Below, piece after piece: positions 29,236-38,958 of a DNA stretch of 64,000 bases. The position numbers and the translations under genes are program-made. Every line of letters begins with the position of its first letter. The first letter of the stretch is position 1. Origin of the DNA: Marinicella algicola (GTDB taxonomy: Bacteria; Pseudomonadota; Gammaproteobacteria; Xanthomonadales; Marinicellaceae); contig NZ_JAQOMR010000001.1 in assembly GCF_028401385.1 (NCBI RefSeq), positions 2,978,501 through 3,042,500 of the forward strand, given 5' to 3'. Below the pieces are notes generated by a model, which was not told the origin of the DNA, did no database searches, and saw only the letters and a program-made list of their open reading frames with translations.

Positions 29236-31249
29236 ATGGGCAAGATTGAAGCCGCTGCCCAGACATGGGTGGAGCGCAAAGCATCGGTTCGGATCAGTGG
29301 TGGGCTTCACGCTCGTCCGATTTCAGAGATCATTCGGATCGCCAAAGGCTTTGATGCCGAGGTCGAACTGGCGACTGACGTTCAGCAGTCAAGCGCGCGT
29401 TCGTCGCTGAAGCTGTTGCTGCTGGGCGTCAAGGAGGGTGATACCGTCATCGTCCGTTCTCGTGGCAAGGATGCTGATATGGCCGTGAATTGCATTGCGG
29501 CATTTCTTGAACTCAAGGGGAGCAATGATGACGATCATTCTGTGGTATCGCCCCCTCTCAAGCATCCGGCAACACATTGGACAGCAACTCAGGCAATGTC
29601 TATCGACCCTCTCCGCTTGATGGAGACGCCCTGAAGGGTATCCCAGTATGCGAAGGCGTTGCATTGGGTTTGCCATTCATATTCCGGCAGCCACAGCTCG
29701 CCCCTGAACCAAAACAGATAAAGCCGGACGAAATTGGCGCTGAACAAAAGCGCGCACTTGATGCTCAGAACGCCGTTTCGCAACGCTTGCGAGTGGCTGC
29801 GCATTCGAGAGCAAACCCGTCATCCTCCATGGTGATGGAGGCACTCGCCGACTTGTCAGCAGATGAAAACTGGGCCGCGGCCATCCGGAATATGATTTCG
29901 GAAGGAAAGAGTGCTCTGGCCGCCATTCAAGCCACTGCAGAGCGGGCGGCGCAGAAGATCGAGTCCCTTGAAAGTGATTATGCGCGTGCGCGTGGAGAGG
30001 ACATGCGGGCGGCGGGCCACCTCGTTGCCATGGCTTTGCAGGGCAAAAAGCCACTTTCCGTCGGAGATGTTCCTGCTGGTGCCGTGCTTGTGGCCGAAGA
30101 GCTGACGGCGGCCCATATGGGCGGAGAAGACCTTCGCATCTTGCTGCGATCGTGGCTGAGCGCGGCGCTTCCAACGGACATGCGGCGATTCTGGCACGCA
30201 GTTTTGGAGTACCAACCGTTTTCGGGCTAACCGGGATCGTCAACTCGGTTGCAAAGGCCGATATGATCGCGGTTGACGGGGCAGCCGGCCTGGTCGTTGT
30301 TGATCCGGATGCTGAGACTGCAATGCGTCTCCGCGCAGCGATTTCAGCCGCAAAGGAAGATCGTGCAGAACTTGAACGCTTCAAAGCCGTGAAACCGGTT
30401 ACGCGCGATGGTGCTCCAGTCATCGTTGCGGCCAATATCGGCAGCGTGAACGATCTTGACTTTGCAACACAGGCTGGCGCTATGGGGATCGGCCTCATGC
30501 GGACAGAGTTTTTGTTCATGGATCGGACCGAGCTTCCGGACGAAGACGAGCAATATCAGATCTATCGCACGGTTTTAGAACGGTTTCCTGACGACGACGT
30601 CATCATTCGCACCGTCGACATTGGCGGTGACAAACCGTGCCGCTCTATCGACTTGCCTAAAGAAGACAATCCGTTTCTCGGACTGCGCGGCATCCGCCTT
30701 TGTCTGGCGAAGCCAGAGATATTCCGACCCCAGCTGCGCGCTCTGCTTCGCGCCGCATGCCATGGGCGCCTGAAAGTCATGCTGCCGATGATCGCAACCG
30801 TTAGCGAGATCTTGGAGACCAGAGTTCTGATCGAGGTTTGCGAACACGAACTGGAAAGCGAGGGCAAAGCGTTCGAGCGGTTTGAACTCGGCATCATGGT
30901 GGAGACCCCCGCTGCCGTATTTTCTGCTGATGCACTTGCGAAAGAAGCGGACTTTTTCTCCTTGGGAACAAACGACCTCACCCAGTATGTCATGGCTGCA
31001 GATCGCACAAACCCGATGGTTGTGTCATTGTCCCAGGCCAGCAATCCGGCGGTTATTGAAGCTGTACGTCTTGTCTGCGCTGCCGCTGCCCGCGCCAATA
31101 TTCCTGTTGGCGTTTGCGGTGAGGCCGCCGCCGATCCGGCACTCTCGGAGATATTCGTGAAGGCAGGCGTGCGGGAACTCAGCGTGTCGGCAGCATCTAT
31201 TCGTCGTGTAAAACGCCAAGTATGCTCATTCGAAGGTGAGTGTCTCTGA
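29236..31249 (+). CDS. HPr-Enzyme I of the PTS, apparently one fused protein (two frameshifts)
   Basis: HPr part: residues 1-95 with the phospho-His25 in SGGLHARPIS. Enzyme I part: a start-like LKGIPVCEGVALG, phospho-His in GASNGHAAILAR, and the PEP-binding half with GLMRTEFLFMDR, DIGGDKP, LGLRGIRL and the late FFSLGTNDLTQYVMAADR. HPr and EI are in different frames: one more C in the CCCCC near 29563 joins them through a short SPPSQASGN linker, and one more C near 30143 joins the two EI parts. EI has no good start codon of its own, which supports the fusion. It would take phosphate from PEP and supply EIIA, making the operon independent of a housekeeping PTS. Confidence 0.8.
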
Positions 31250-31323
31250 AGTGGCTCGGGAAATCGGGTCTATCCCGAATTTTGTGCTCTTGCGTGGTAA
31301 CTGCTCTTTGATGAGCCCCACGT

Positions 31324-31555
31324 ATGAGCATCGACAAAGACCTTTTGGGCCACCTGATGGAAGGGCGTTCGCCCGGTGATCTGTTCGGCAAGGATGGTCT
31401 TCTGTCCGAACTACGAATGCACTGGCCGAACGTGCCCTGAACACCGAACTGGACGTCGACCTCGATGAGGAACAGGCTGAGGCTGTGCCCGAAGGCCATA
31501 ATCGGCTCGCAAACCGCCGCAATGGCAGCAGCAGCAAGACGGTGACCACCGACAG
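31324..31555 (+). pseudogene. IS256-family transposase, N-terminal fragment
   Basis: Reads MSIDKDLLGHLMEGRSPGDLFGKDGLLSEL and, one frame over, LAERALNTELDVDLDEEQAEAVPEGH and NRRNGSSSKTVTTD: the N-terminus of an IS256 (mutator-type) transposase. It stops where an IS3-family element begins, and the remainder is not found on the other side, so it is a remnant. Confidence 0.8.
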
Positions 31556-32749
31556 GGTAATCCTCCCCTTTTAACGGGGCTTTTTGGTAGAATTCACGCA
31601 GCCATTTTCAGTTTCTGTGCGGGTGTCATTCCGCCGATGCCCATATTGGGTCGCTCGTTGTTATAGCTCCATAACCATTGTGTGGCGAACGCCTGCGCCT
31701 CTTCGATACTCTCGATGATGTATTGGTCAAGCCATTCGTGTCGTACTGTCCGGTTGTAGCGTTCGACATAAGCGTTCTGCTGCGGCTTTCCAGGCTGGAT
31801 GTAATTCAGCGCAATGCCCTGATTTTCAGCCCAGTCCATAAGCCTTCCACTGACATATTCCGGGCCATTGTCAACACGTATTGCCAGCGGTTTGCCGCGC
31901 CACTCAATGATCTGGTTCAGGCTACGGATGACACGCTCCGCAGGTAGAGAGAAATCGACCTCAATGCCAAGCCCCTCACGGTTAAAGTCATCCAGAACAT
32001 TCAAAAGCCGAAACTGCCGGCCATCGGCCAGCCGATCCGCCATAAAGTCCATGGACCAGACCGCGTTCGGCGTTGTCGGGACATTGAGTGTATCCGGTTT
32101 TTCCCGTTTCAGCCGCCGGCGTGGCTTGATCCTGAGGTTCAGCTCAAGCGCGCGGTAGATGCGATAAACACGCTTATGATTCCAGCGCCGTCCCTGTACG
32201 TTCCGCAGATAGAGAAAACAAAGGCCAAAGCCCCAGTTCTTCTTTGCCTGCGTCAAGCCGGCCAGAAGATCGGCGATCTGTTCATTCTCATCATTGCGTT
32301 TGCCTTTGTATCGGTAGCAAGTTTCGCTGACACCGAACGTTCGGCAGGCAAGTGCTATGCTCACCCCACGTATCGCCACGGCTTGCGCGGCCACCTCCCG
32401 GCGTAGAGATGGCCGCGTCATTTTTCCCAAAGCCTCTTTCAGCAGTTCGGTTTGCATGCTCATCTCCGCATACATCTTTTTCAGACGGCGGTTCTCGTCT
32501 TCCAGCGCTTTCATCTGGCTGATCATCGACGCATCCATGCCGCCATATTTGGCCCGCCATTTATAAAAACTCGCTGAACTCATCCCGTGCTCCCGGCAAA
32601 GTTCAGGCACAGGAACGCCACCTTCTGCCTGACGCAGAATGCCAATAATCTGTGCTTCGCTAAATCTCGTCTTTTTCATCAAAATCTCCTCAGTCATAAA
32701 ACCCGAGAAAATTCTACTTTTGAAGCCCATTATTTTTCGGGGGATTACC
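31556..32749 (-). mobile_element. IS3-family insertion sequence inside the IS256 remnant
   Basis: Both outer ends begin GGTAATCC (31556 inward, and 32749 inward on the other strand), with a second shared block GTAGAATT further in, giving imperfect terminal inverted repeats. One transposase frame fills the element. I could not see a convincing target duplication, and the IS256 gene does not resume on the right, so a deletion probably accompanied or followed insertion. Confidence 0.75.
31594..32679 (-). CDS. IS3-family transposase, OrfA and OrfB in one frame
   Basis: About 361 residues from the ATG at 32679, which follows AGGAG. The N-terminal helix-turn-helix ([19 protein letters not shown]) and leucine-rich coiled coil ([16 protein letters not shown]) form OrfA. 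The DDE integrase domain follows: [20 protein letters not shown] and [21 protein letters not shown]3 elements usually keep OrfA and OrfB in two frames joined by -1 slippage. Here they are continuous, which may reflect a base error or a natural fusion. Confidence 0.9.
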   Translation of the reverse strand: MKKTRFSEAQIIGILRQAEGGVPVPELCREHGMSSASFYKWRAKYGGMDASMISQMKALEDENRRLKKMYAEMSMQTELLKEALGKMTRPSLRREVAAQAVAIRGVSIALACRTFGVSETCYRYKGKRNDENEQIADLLAGLTQAKKNWGFGLCFLYLRNVQGRRWNHKRVYRIYRALELNLRIKPRRRLKREKPDTLNVPTTPNAVWSMDFMADRLADGRQFRLLNVLDDFNREGLGIEVDFSLPAERVIRSLNQIIEWRGKPLAIRVDNGPEYVSGRLMDWAENQGIALNYIQPGKPQQNAYVERYNRTVRHEWLDQYIIESIEEAQAFATQWLWSYNNERPNMGIGGMTPAQKLKMAA

Positions 32750-32797
32750 GAATTAGGGGCTTTAGGCGTGTATATTGTTGGTGCGTTTGCTACATAA

Positions 32798-33726
32798 GAG
32801 CCCGATTTAAAAGTTGTTGAGTGATATCAGAAGGATGTGATTCAACCACCTCTGCCAAGAACGTGGAGGATCGCATGCCCTGGAATGATATCACCCGCCT
32901 GCAGCATAACCGGGATCGCCTTCGCTATCCAACCGATTTGACGGACCGTGAGTGGGCTGTAATTGCTCCACTGATACCGCTGGCCAAGCCCGGCGGGCGG
33001 CCACGGAAAACGAATATGAGGGAAGTGGTGAACGCGATCCTTTATATTGCGGGCAGCGGCAGTCAATGGCGGGCTCTGCCGAAGGACTTCCCTCCGGTCT
33101 CCACGGTGCGAGGCTATTTCTATGGCTGGCGCGACATCGGCCTTTGGCAGACCATCAATCATCTGCTCGTCTGCGCTACGCGCGAACTGGAGGGCGCGAG
33201 GCCTCGCCCACAGCCGGTGTCATCGACAGCCAGAGTGTCAAGACCACCGAAAGCGGCGGGGTTTCGGGCTACGACGCCGGCAAGAAGATCAAGGGCCGCA
33301 AGCGCCACATCATCACCGATACGATCGGGCTGATGCTGTTCGTGCTTGTCCATGCTGCCGATATCCAGGACCGCGACGGTGCGCCCGATGTCCTGAAAGC
33401 CATCCGCTACCGTTTCCCTGGTTGCGCCATGTCTTCGCAGATGGCGGCTATGCCGGGCAGAAGTTGCGAAAAGCGCTGCGCGGATGCGGCCAATGGAACC
33501 TTGAAATCATCAAGCGCTCCGACATAGCGAAAGGCTTTGAGGTTCTGCCCCGCCGATGGGTGGTGGAGCGCACCTTCGGCTGGTTCGGACGATGCCGTCT
33601 GTTGGCCAAAGATTGGGAAAAGTCCATCGCAAGCGCCACAGCATGGGTCAACATCGCCAGCATCAGGGTGATGACCAGACGCCTCGCACGATATTGTTTC
33701 CCATCATGAACTTTTGAATCCGGCTC
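32798..33726 (+). mobile_element. IS5-family insertion sequence, copy A
   Basis: 929 bp with 18-bp imperfect terminal inverted repeats (16 of 18 positions agree; left end GAGCCCGATTTAAAAGTT). Flanked by a 3-bp target duplication, TAA, at 32795-32797 and 33727-33729. Copy B at 40461-41389 has the same length and nearly the same sequence; they differ by two compensating single-base indels and at least one substitution. Confidence 0.93.
32875..33709 (+). CDS. IS5-family transposase, copy A (frameshifted)
   Basis: Starts [19 protein letters not shown] after GGAGG. The DDE domain is recognisable: [34 protein letters not shown] and [14 protein letters not shown]. Copy A keeps the correct [12 protein letters not shown] segment but lacks one G at 33192-33194, where copy B has GGGG. 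Both copies share a break at the CCC at 33416-33418. Confidence 0.88.
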
Positions 33727-33950
33727 TAAGGCCGAGCTGTTGAATGAAGAGGTATTCGACACGCTGGAGGAAGCCCGGCGAAAACTGGCGATGTGACTAC
33801 AACAATGTCAGGCCGCACTCCTCGCTGGGTAATAACACGCGGATCGAAGTGCGGCGAGAAATGGAAGATCTTGATGCGGACGCCACACAGGCCCTTGCCC
33901 AGGAAAAACTACCAAACTACCAATCACTAACCAGCAGACTCTCGAATTGA
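33727..33950 (+). pseudogene. IS3-family transposase, C-terminal fragment
   Basis: Reads KAELLNEEVFDTLEEARRKL and then, one frame over, DYNNVRPHSSLGN: the conserved C-terminus of an IS3-type OrfB. Truncated by IS5 copy A on its left. No other part of that element is present. Confidence 0.8.
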
Positions 33951-33962
33951 ACGAGGGACGCA

Positions 33963-34112
33963 AGGGGGGGGGCAGGTCACAACTTTTCGCGCGCATCCGC
34001 AAGTCTCATGAACCAGTTTGCGTTCAGGCATTCCGCACGCAGCTTGCTGTTAAAGGCTTCGATCAAGCCATTGTCGGTCGGCTTGCCAGGCCGCGAGAAG
34101 TCCAGTGTGACC
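33963..34112 (-). pseudogene. IS3-family transposase fragment, opposite strand
   Basis: On the minus strand it reads LDFSRPGKPTDNGLIEAF and KLRAECLNANWFMRLADARE, the last third of an IS3-type DDE transposase. About 50 codons remain. It lies directly outside the left end of the tRNA-Leu island. Confidence 0.82.
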
Positions 34113-34115
34113 TAT

Positions 34116-34147
34116 GTTCACAGCGGCGTTTCCGAACGTCTGTGAAC
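34116..34147. repeat. Inverted repeat beside the left island end
   Basis: GTTCACAG at 34116-34123 and its exact complement CTGTGAAC at 34140-34147; a second nested pair is GAACGT/ACGTTC. It abuts the left att-like repeat. Could be an integrase/excisionase arm site or the former downstream hairpin of tRNA-Leu; undecided. Confidence 0.4.
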
Positions 34148-34181
34148 GTTCTGAAACATGAAATTGGTGCCAGAAGAGGAC
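34146..34181 (+). repeat. Left attachment-like repeat (attL) of the tRNA-Leu island
   Basis: Contains GAAATTGGTGCC then AGAAGAGGAC, repeating the 3' end of tRNA-Leu and bases just beyond it at 49974-50010. The match is imperfect: one C is missing in the CCC run and there are four substitutions in the outer part. Position and identity fit an integration duplication. Confidence 0.78.
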
Positions 34182-34409
34182 CCAAATAAAATATCTATCA
34201 TATTGATATTACGAAGTAAAATTTCTCATAAAAATCTAGATGCCATCATAAATGCCATCAATAGCAAAGTCGTAGTGGGCACGCCGGTGCAAACCTGAAG
34301 AAATCTTGTGGAAAAGGCGATGTTGTCGAACTGTCCCCAACTCACCGAACGTTTGCATAGAGGTACGACAACGTCCAATCATAACGTCATGAGATTGGAG
34401 GCGGTTCCT

Positions 34410-35159
34410 ATGGATGACAATTTTGAAGCGGGCTCGCGCGCAAACGATGCTGATGTGAAACCATCGGTTACGCGGGAAGATCTGAACAAGACTTGGATCG
34501 GCCTTGGGGCTGCACTGGAATGGATAGCGCTCCGCGGGCAACCAATTCCTCGAGAATCGTATCGTGATCGTGAAGACGAGGCAGATGAAGCCTTTGTTGC
34601 GAGGCTCGTGGACCTGCCTTCTAAGGTTGCTGACTCAATTGTTCGTGGAGTGCCTGAAGAAGATACCAGAAAGCAGGTTTCAATACCGAGCGGGATTTGG
34701 CGCCAAACGGCAACGTCGGATGTCAATGATGCTGACCGACCCTACAGGTTGATCGGAACGGATGATGATGACCAATGGGAAGGAGCGATCCTTGGAGTCC
34801 AGGTTGCTGGATATCGCAGGGTTCAGGTCAGGAGTGCGTTCATCCTCGAGAACTGGCCTGAACACACGTTGGAAATCGAAACGGATAGAAAGCGTGCGGT
34901 TTCCAGGGCGGAGGTCAGGCGCTTGATTGATATCATAGTTGCCAGAACGCCGGCGAGTTTAGCACCGATATCTAAAGACGACATAGCAGATCTGGTTCGA
35001 AGCATTATTCCGGAAGCGCCCAGAGATATGGTGCGCGATCTTCTTGGAGATTTTTTCCCAAACCCAAAACGCGGACCGAAAGGAAAGCGCGACCCACAAA
35101 GAAAATCTCGCCTTCAGAAATACCGCGAGGAATTGATCGCCGCGGAATTGCGGAATTAG
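34410..35159 (+). CDS. Hypothetical protein, 249 residues
   Basis: The family is not recognised. The ATG at 34410 follows GGAGG by eight bases; the longer frame from 34308 lacks a comparable signal. The N-terminal third is acidic, the middle carries RVQVRSAFILENWPEHTLEIETDR, and the C-terminus is strongly basic (FFPNPKRGPKGKRDPQRKSR), suggesting contact with nucleic acid. No membrane segment or catalytic motif. First gene inside the left island end, preceded by about 225 bp of AT-rich DNA in which I see no gene. Confidence 0.6.
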   Translation: MDDNFEAGSRANDADVKPSVTREDLNKTWIGLGAALEWIALRGQPIPRESYRDREDEADEAFVARLVDLPSKVADSIVRGVPEEDTRKQVSIPSGIWRQTATSDVNDADRPYRLIGTDDDDQWEGAILGVQVAGYRRVQVRSAFILENWPEHTLEIETDRKRAVSRAEVRRLIDIIVARTPASLAPISKDDIADLVRSIIPEAPRDMVRDLLGDFFPNPKRGPKGKRDPQRKSRLQKYREELIAAELRN

Positions 35160-35231
35160 GATTCTGCCCAACTGCACGGCACGTTCTCCGCATCCACCCG
35201 GGATTGGTCGGGTTCATACGGAGACAAAGCC

Positions 35232-35423
35232 ATGCAGGAAACCACAGCACTATCCATCGCCCAGACCGCCCGTCTTCTCGGCATTGGTCGTTCCACACTC
35301 TACTGCATCATCAAGGAAGGCCGCTTGCCAGTGCGCAAGCTCGGCAAGCGCACTCTGATCCTGCGCGAGGATCTTGACCGGTTCATTGCTGCTTTGCCGG
35401 CCTCAAATCATCCATCCCGATAA
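35232..35423 (+). CDS. Excisionase-like helix-turn-helix protein
   Basis: 63 residues. ALSIAQTARLLGIGRSTLYC ... GRLPVRKLGKRTLIL and EDLDRFIAALP form the MerR-like winged helix of the excisionase/helix_turn_helix_17 type. Such small proteins are recombination directionality factors or regulators of islands. A GGAG lies nine bases ahead of the ATG. Confidence 0.8.
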   Translation: MQETTALSIAQTARLLGIGRSTLYCIIKEGRLPVRKLGKRTLILREDLDRFIAALPASNHPSR

Positions 35424-35479
35424 CAGGTTAAACTGCGGGCTTGCCAGGCCAGCAGCTCTTTTCTGGTGGAGTGGTGCCA

Positions 35480-35735
35480 ATGGACCAGTCAAAACAGCGA
35501 GGCAGCGTTGCCAATAACACGTCGCATTACGCCACAGAGCACGATGCCAAGGCGGAGAATGCCGATGAAAACGGAGAATTCATCAATGAGTACGCTGCGG
35601 CGAGCCAGGCTTTCGAAATTGGCCGGAAGCCTCGCCCCATCGATGATTCTCGATCGGTTCTGCCCAGTCCAAGACTCAGCCCTCCGAAGAAGAGACCGGT
35701 CCAAAAGGACGGTCGGTCGCAAGCGGATATCCGGA
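35480..35735 (+). CDS. Possible small protein or N-terminal extension of the AlpA-like gene
   Basis: From the ATG at 35480 (GGAG upstream) a polar, low-complexity sequence runs: MDQSKQRGSVANNTSHYATE and on. One more A in the AAAA near 35704 would join it in frame to the AlpA-like gene. Whether it is a separate protein, an extension or non-coding is uncertain. Confidence 0.3.
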
Positions 35736-35736
35736 T

Positions 35737-36009
35737 ATGCAAACGACAGTCGATGAGCAGCCAAACGGAAAGGTATGGCCTTCGGCTTTGTCCCGGTCGC
35801 AAAATGGCCCGGTCGAACTTCCGCGGCTTATGCGGGTTGCCGAGGTGGCGGCCTATCTTGGTGTCAGCATCTCCAAGATCTGGCGATTGCTGAGAAGCAA
35901 TCCAAGCTTTCCGCGCCCTATCAGGATGAATGGAACCACGCGGTGGGACCGGCTGGATATCGATCGTTTCATCGAAGACAGCAAGGTGCGTGGCCGTCGG
36001 GGTCGCTGA
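35737..36009 (+). CDS. AlpA-family DNA-binding regulator
   Basis: 90 residues. MRVAEVAAYLGVSISKIWRLL and SNPSFPRPIRMNGTTRWDRLDIDRFIE give the AlpA/Phage_AlpA winged-helix pattern, which activates excision genes in islands and prophages. It ends three bases before the recombinase gene on the same strand, so the two are an operon. Confidence 0.75.
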   Translation: MQTTVDEQPNGKVWPSALSRSQNGPVELPRLMRVAEVAAYLGVSISKIWRLLRSNPSFPRPIRMNGTTRWDRLDIDRFIEDSKVRGRRGR

Positions 36010-36011
36010 CA

Positions 36012-37649
36012 ATGTCTCGCAGATATGATCCCACCAAAGCGCGTCGTCACTGGGTCTATTCCAGACAGCAGGTCATGAACATCTATGAGGTGTGCGATGG
36101 CACAGTTTCGAGTGGATCCGTGCCGGGCTGGAGACCGTAGACAAAAGGCGCCCACAGCTTTTCGCAGGATACAGGCTGCGGCAGTTCATGACCGAGATGC
36201 GTTGGCCCGAGGGCCGGCGGGCCGAAAACGGCCGCATCTATTGCTCGGCCTGTCTTGGTTTCAAGCCGTTGGAAACCGGTTCCATCAGCACCTCATCGAC
36301 TGACACAGAATGCCTCTCCGTGACAGGTATGTGCACGGATTGCCATAGCCTACTACAGGCTGACACACCAGCCGAAGAAGTGCCCGAGATCTTTGATGCT
36401 GCTATCAATATCCCCGGACATTCCTCCGACGCAATTGAAGATGGTGTCTCCCGGGTAATTCGGAGAAGCGGCGCTTCGATTCAGCCTGAAACCAACAAAG
36501 GCAACCTTCGCTGGCTATACGACTACCGCATCTTCCTCGAAAGCCACCAGGAATTCGATCCCAGAACGATTGATGAGCATTTGCGCGCCTTGGCCCGGAT
36601 GAGTGCCTTTCTCGGACAGGGGCCATTCGAGCAGATCTCCATTGCCGATGCATGCAAGTTCAAGGATGAGCTGCGCCGGCGGCGGAGCTGGGTGGCAGCG
36701 TGGGGACAAGCTGGTCGACACTCGTCCACACTCTCGATCGCTGCGGTGCTTTCTTCAGATGGCTCCAACGCCGACCGGGTATCGAGATGGATCCCGATCT
36801 CCTGGCTACTTCAAACTCTCCCGCAAGGACCGGACGACCGAGTCGAGTATGGTGAAAGGCACGAGCCTGACTTTCGATCAGGCGCTTTGTCTCTTCAATG
36901 CCATGCCGAAGTTGACACCGATCGAGCTTCGGAACCGCGCCAGTATCGCGGTGTTCATCACAACAGGTATTCGAGTGGCCGCGCTGATCACGCTTCGCGG
37001 CAGGCATGTCAACCTGTTAACCCGTTGGATCAATCAGGATCCGCGCGACGTGAATACCAAATTCGGCAAACACATTCGCACCTATTTGCTCAACCTTGGC
37101 TCCGGACTTCTTGACGCAATCCGTGACTGGGCGAGGTGGCGCGAGGCGAACGGATTCGATGGTGATGCGCCTTTCTTTCTACCGGACAGATACATGCAGC
37201 CAAACGGCATCGGCTTGGGCTACCGTTCTGCCGAGACCGATTTGCCCGAATGCTGGAAGTCGGATGCTGCAATCCAGCGGATCATCAAGGATGCGGCCGC
37301 GGCCGCGGGCCTGCCGGAGGATGGAGTTTCGTCACACGACTTCCGAAAGGTTCTGCACCCGTTTCTCTCGAGGCAGGCCAACATGATGATCATAGAGGAA
37401 GTGGCGCTGCAGCTGAACCTAGGTCACACGCCAGCCGAGACAATCCGCAAGCACTACGCTTCCATGCTGGACGGCGAGCGCGAGGAAATCCTGGACGAGC
37501 TATGCCGCCGTGCGCTCTCCCATCGCAGCGAGCTCGAACTCTATCTGGCATATGAGCGTGGCGAGATCAGACAAGCGGATCCCGATTTCGAGCGTGCAAA
37601 GGAAATCTACCAGCGGAATTCGGCTCAAATCAGTTTACGTATCTCATGA
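36012..37649 (+). CDS. Tyrosine recombinase with N-terminal zinc ribbon (three frameshifts)
   Basis: The start MSRRYDPTKARRHWVYSRQQ at 36012 is followed by an IRAGLETVDKRRPQLFAG segment, then a zinc-ribbon-like pair (YCSACLGFK ... GMCTDCHSLL), a core-binding SAM-like domain, and the catalytic domain. The catalytic domain has Arg I in TTGIRVAALITLRG, HxxR in SSHDFRK, and a late NLGHTPAETIRKHYAS with His and the nucleophilic Tyr. Frame changes near 36112, 36690 and 36805 are each cured by one base. About 545 residues. It is a second recombinase distinct from the tRNA-linked integrase, so the island may be composite or use it for an internal rearrangement. Confidence 0.72.
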
Positions 37650-37699
37650 TTGCCGACTTCCTTATGGTATTGCCGCCAACCCCACTTCCCAAGTAGTCC

Positions 37700-38957
37700 T
37701 TATTTCCTGATCAGTAGCCAAAAAAACTCACCCCCGAGTATCCTCTCTGTCTTAGATGCCAGAAACTGCTTCATCGCATCTTCCCCAATGATTGCGGTCT
37801 CTGCGTCGGGATAGGGTGCGGTTTTGGTATTGGTTCTGGGTAAACGATTTCCCATCGGAAACGCCCCGCAGGATAGGCTGCCTGGATCTGTCTGCAACGG
37901 CTGACGGGGCTCTTCGAGAAACCGACTTTGATGATTTGTGCACCTGCCGGTGCGGTCCAATCCGACGTCAACCATTCCTCTGGGTCGCATGAAAGGCGCA
38001 TGACATAGAGGTGTTTCGGTCCATTAGGCTCCGCAATGAAGTACGGCTCCTTTGGCGGATGGACCGCGCGACTGACCTTGGTAATCTGGTTCAACTCGAA
38101 TCTGTCGTTTCTGCCAGCGGTACTGTTGCCAAACAATGGAACTTCCACAATCGGAAGCCTCAACAGATTTGCAACATGATCAGGATCGATCACCGGCAAC
38201 CCGCGGGCCCCGATCAGAGTTCCGGTAGCCTGCGTCACAAAGCCGGATAAAACGTCATCTACAAACGGCGGCGGATCCAGGTCAACTTTCCAAGCGCGGC
38301 TTGCTTTCAGCGAAAAGTGAAACTTATGCCGTCGCTCAGGATCACTCTCATGTTCAGCTCTTCGGGGCGCGCCAATGAAGTCAAATAGATGACCACTTTC
38401 ATGCGTGACTTCGTAAAAGCCGACCAGTCGCTTTCGCAGATGAGCGGGCGACCTATTGCTGTCAGCCACGTAAATCGCGACGATCACGCCAGGCTCTGTT
38501 CGTTCGATAAACTTGCCGCGCATCCATTCTTGCGAAAAGCTCAGGCACCCCCAATCAGCCGGCGACCAGCCCCAGAATGAAGTGAGCCAGATTCCGCTAG
38601 TTTCGACTGCGTTATCGATCAAGCCGCGTGGTTCTGCTTCTTCAAACACCGCTGACCAGTCAAACCCGAAGACTTCCTTCTGAGATTCTTCCAAATCGAT
38701 ATCACCCAGAGCCGCGCGGATGTAGACCATGGCGTCCTCAGGCGGATACCGGGTACCCTTTTTAACGAGGATTGTGGTGAGCGGAGGCAGGTCTTGATCC
38801 TTACAATAGTGGAGGATTTCATAGAGATGGTCCCCGAGCCCTCGTCCGGTGGGATGGCTCCATCCGATAGCTTCAGCCACCATAGGATAGGTTGCACGCA
38901 TCTTTTCGCGGCACGCTGGGTTAGATACAGGGCGATGGCTTCCGCGGTATCCCTCAT
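37700..38957 (-). CDS. Protein with C-terminal GIY-YIG (T5orf172-like) nuclease domain (two frameshifts)
   Basis: About 419 residues. The middle, roughly 130-200, reads VIVAIYVADSNRSPAHLR and LVGFYEVTHESGHLF, resembling PUA/EVE-type modified-base reading folds; this is tentative. From about 290 comes HLYVMRLSCDP ... IIKVGFSKSPVSRCRQIQ, the KVG and Arg pattern of T5orf172/MUG113 GIY-YIG nucleases, and the closing GGEFFWLL supplies the expected Glu. Frame changes: near 38908 (one A missing in AAAA, joining MRDTAEAIALYLTQRAAK to MRATYPMV) and near 37838 (one C missing, restoring NTKTAPYPDAETAI). The ATG at 38957 follows the MBL stop by one base (TAGGATG), so the two are coupled. Confidence 0.7.
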
Positions 38958-38958
38958 C

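Noticed and set aside
33415..33420. The shared frame break in both IS5 transposases could be programmed frameshifting.
   Set aside because: No slippery heptamer of the usual A-rich type is at the CCC run, and adding one C gives a smooth family sequence in both copies. Two copies of a recent duplication would also share a real mutation, so it stays undecided but not claimed.
38380..38420. HESGH in the GIY-YIG protein looks like an HEXXH metalloprotease site.
   Set aside because: It sits in a beta-rich stretch (FYEVTHESGHLFDF) without the helix and third ligand of a zincin, and the surrounding pattern fits a PUA/EVE-like strand better.
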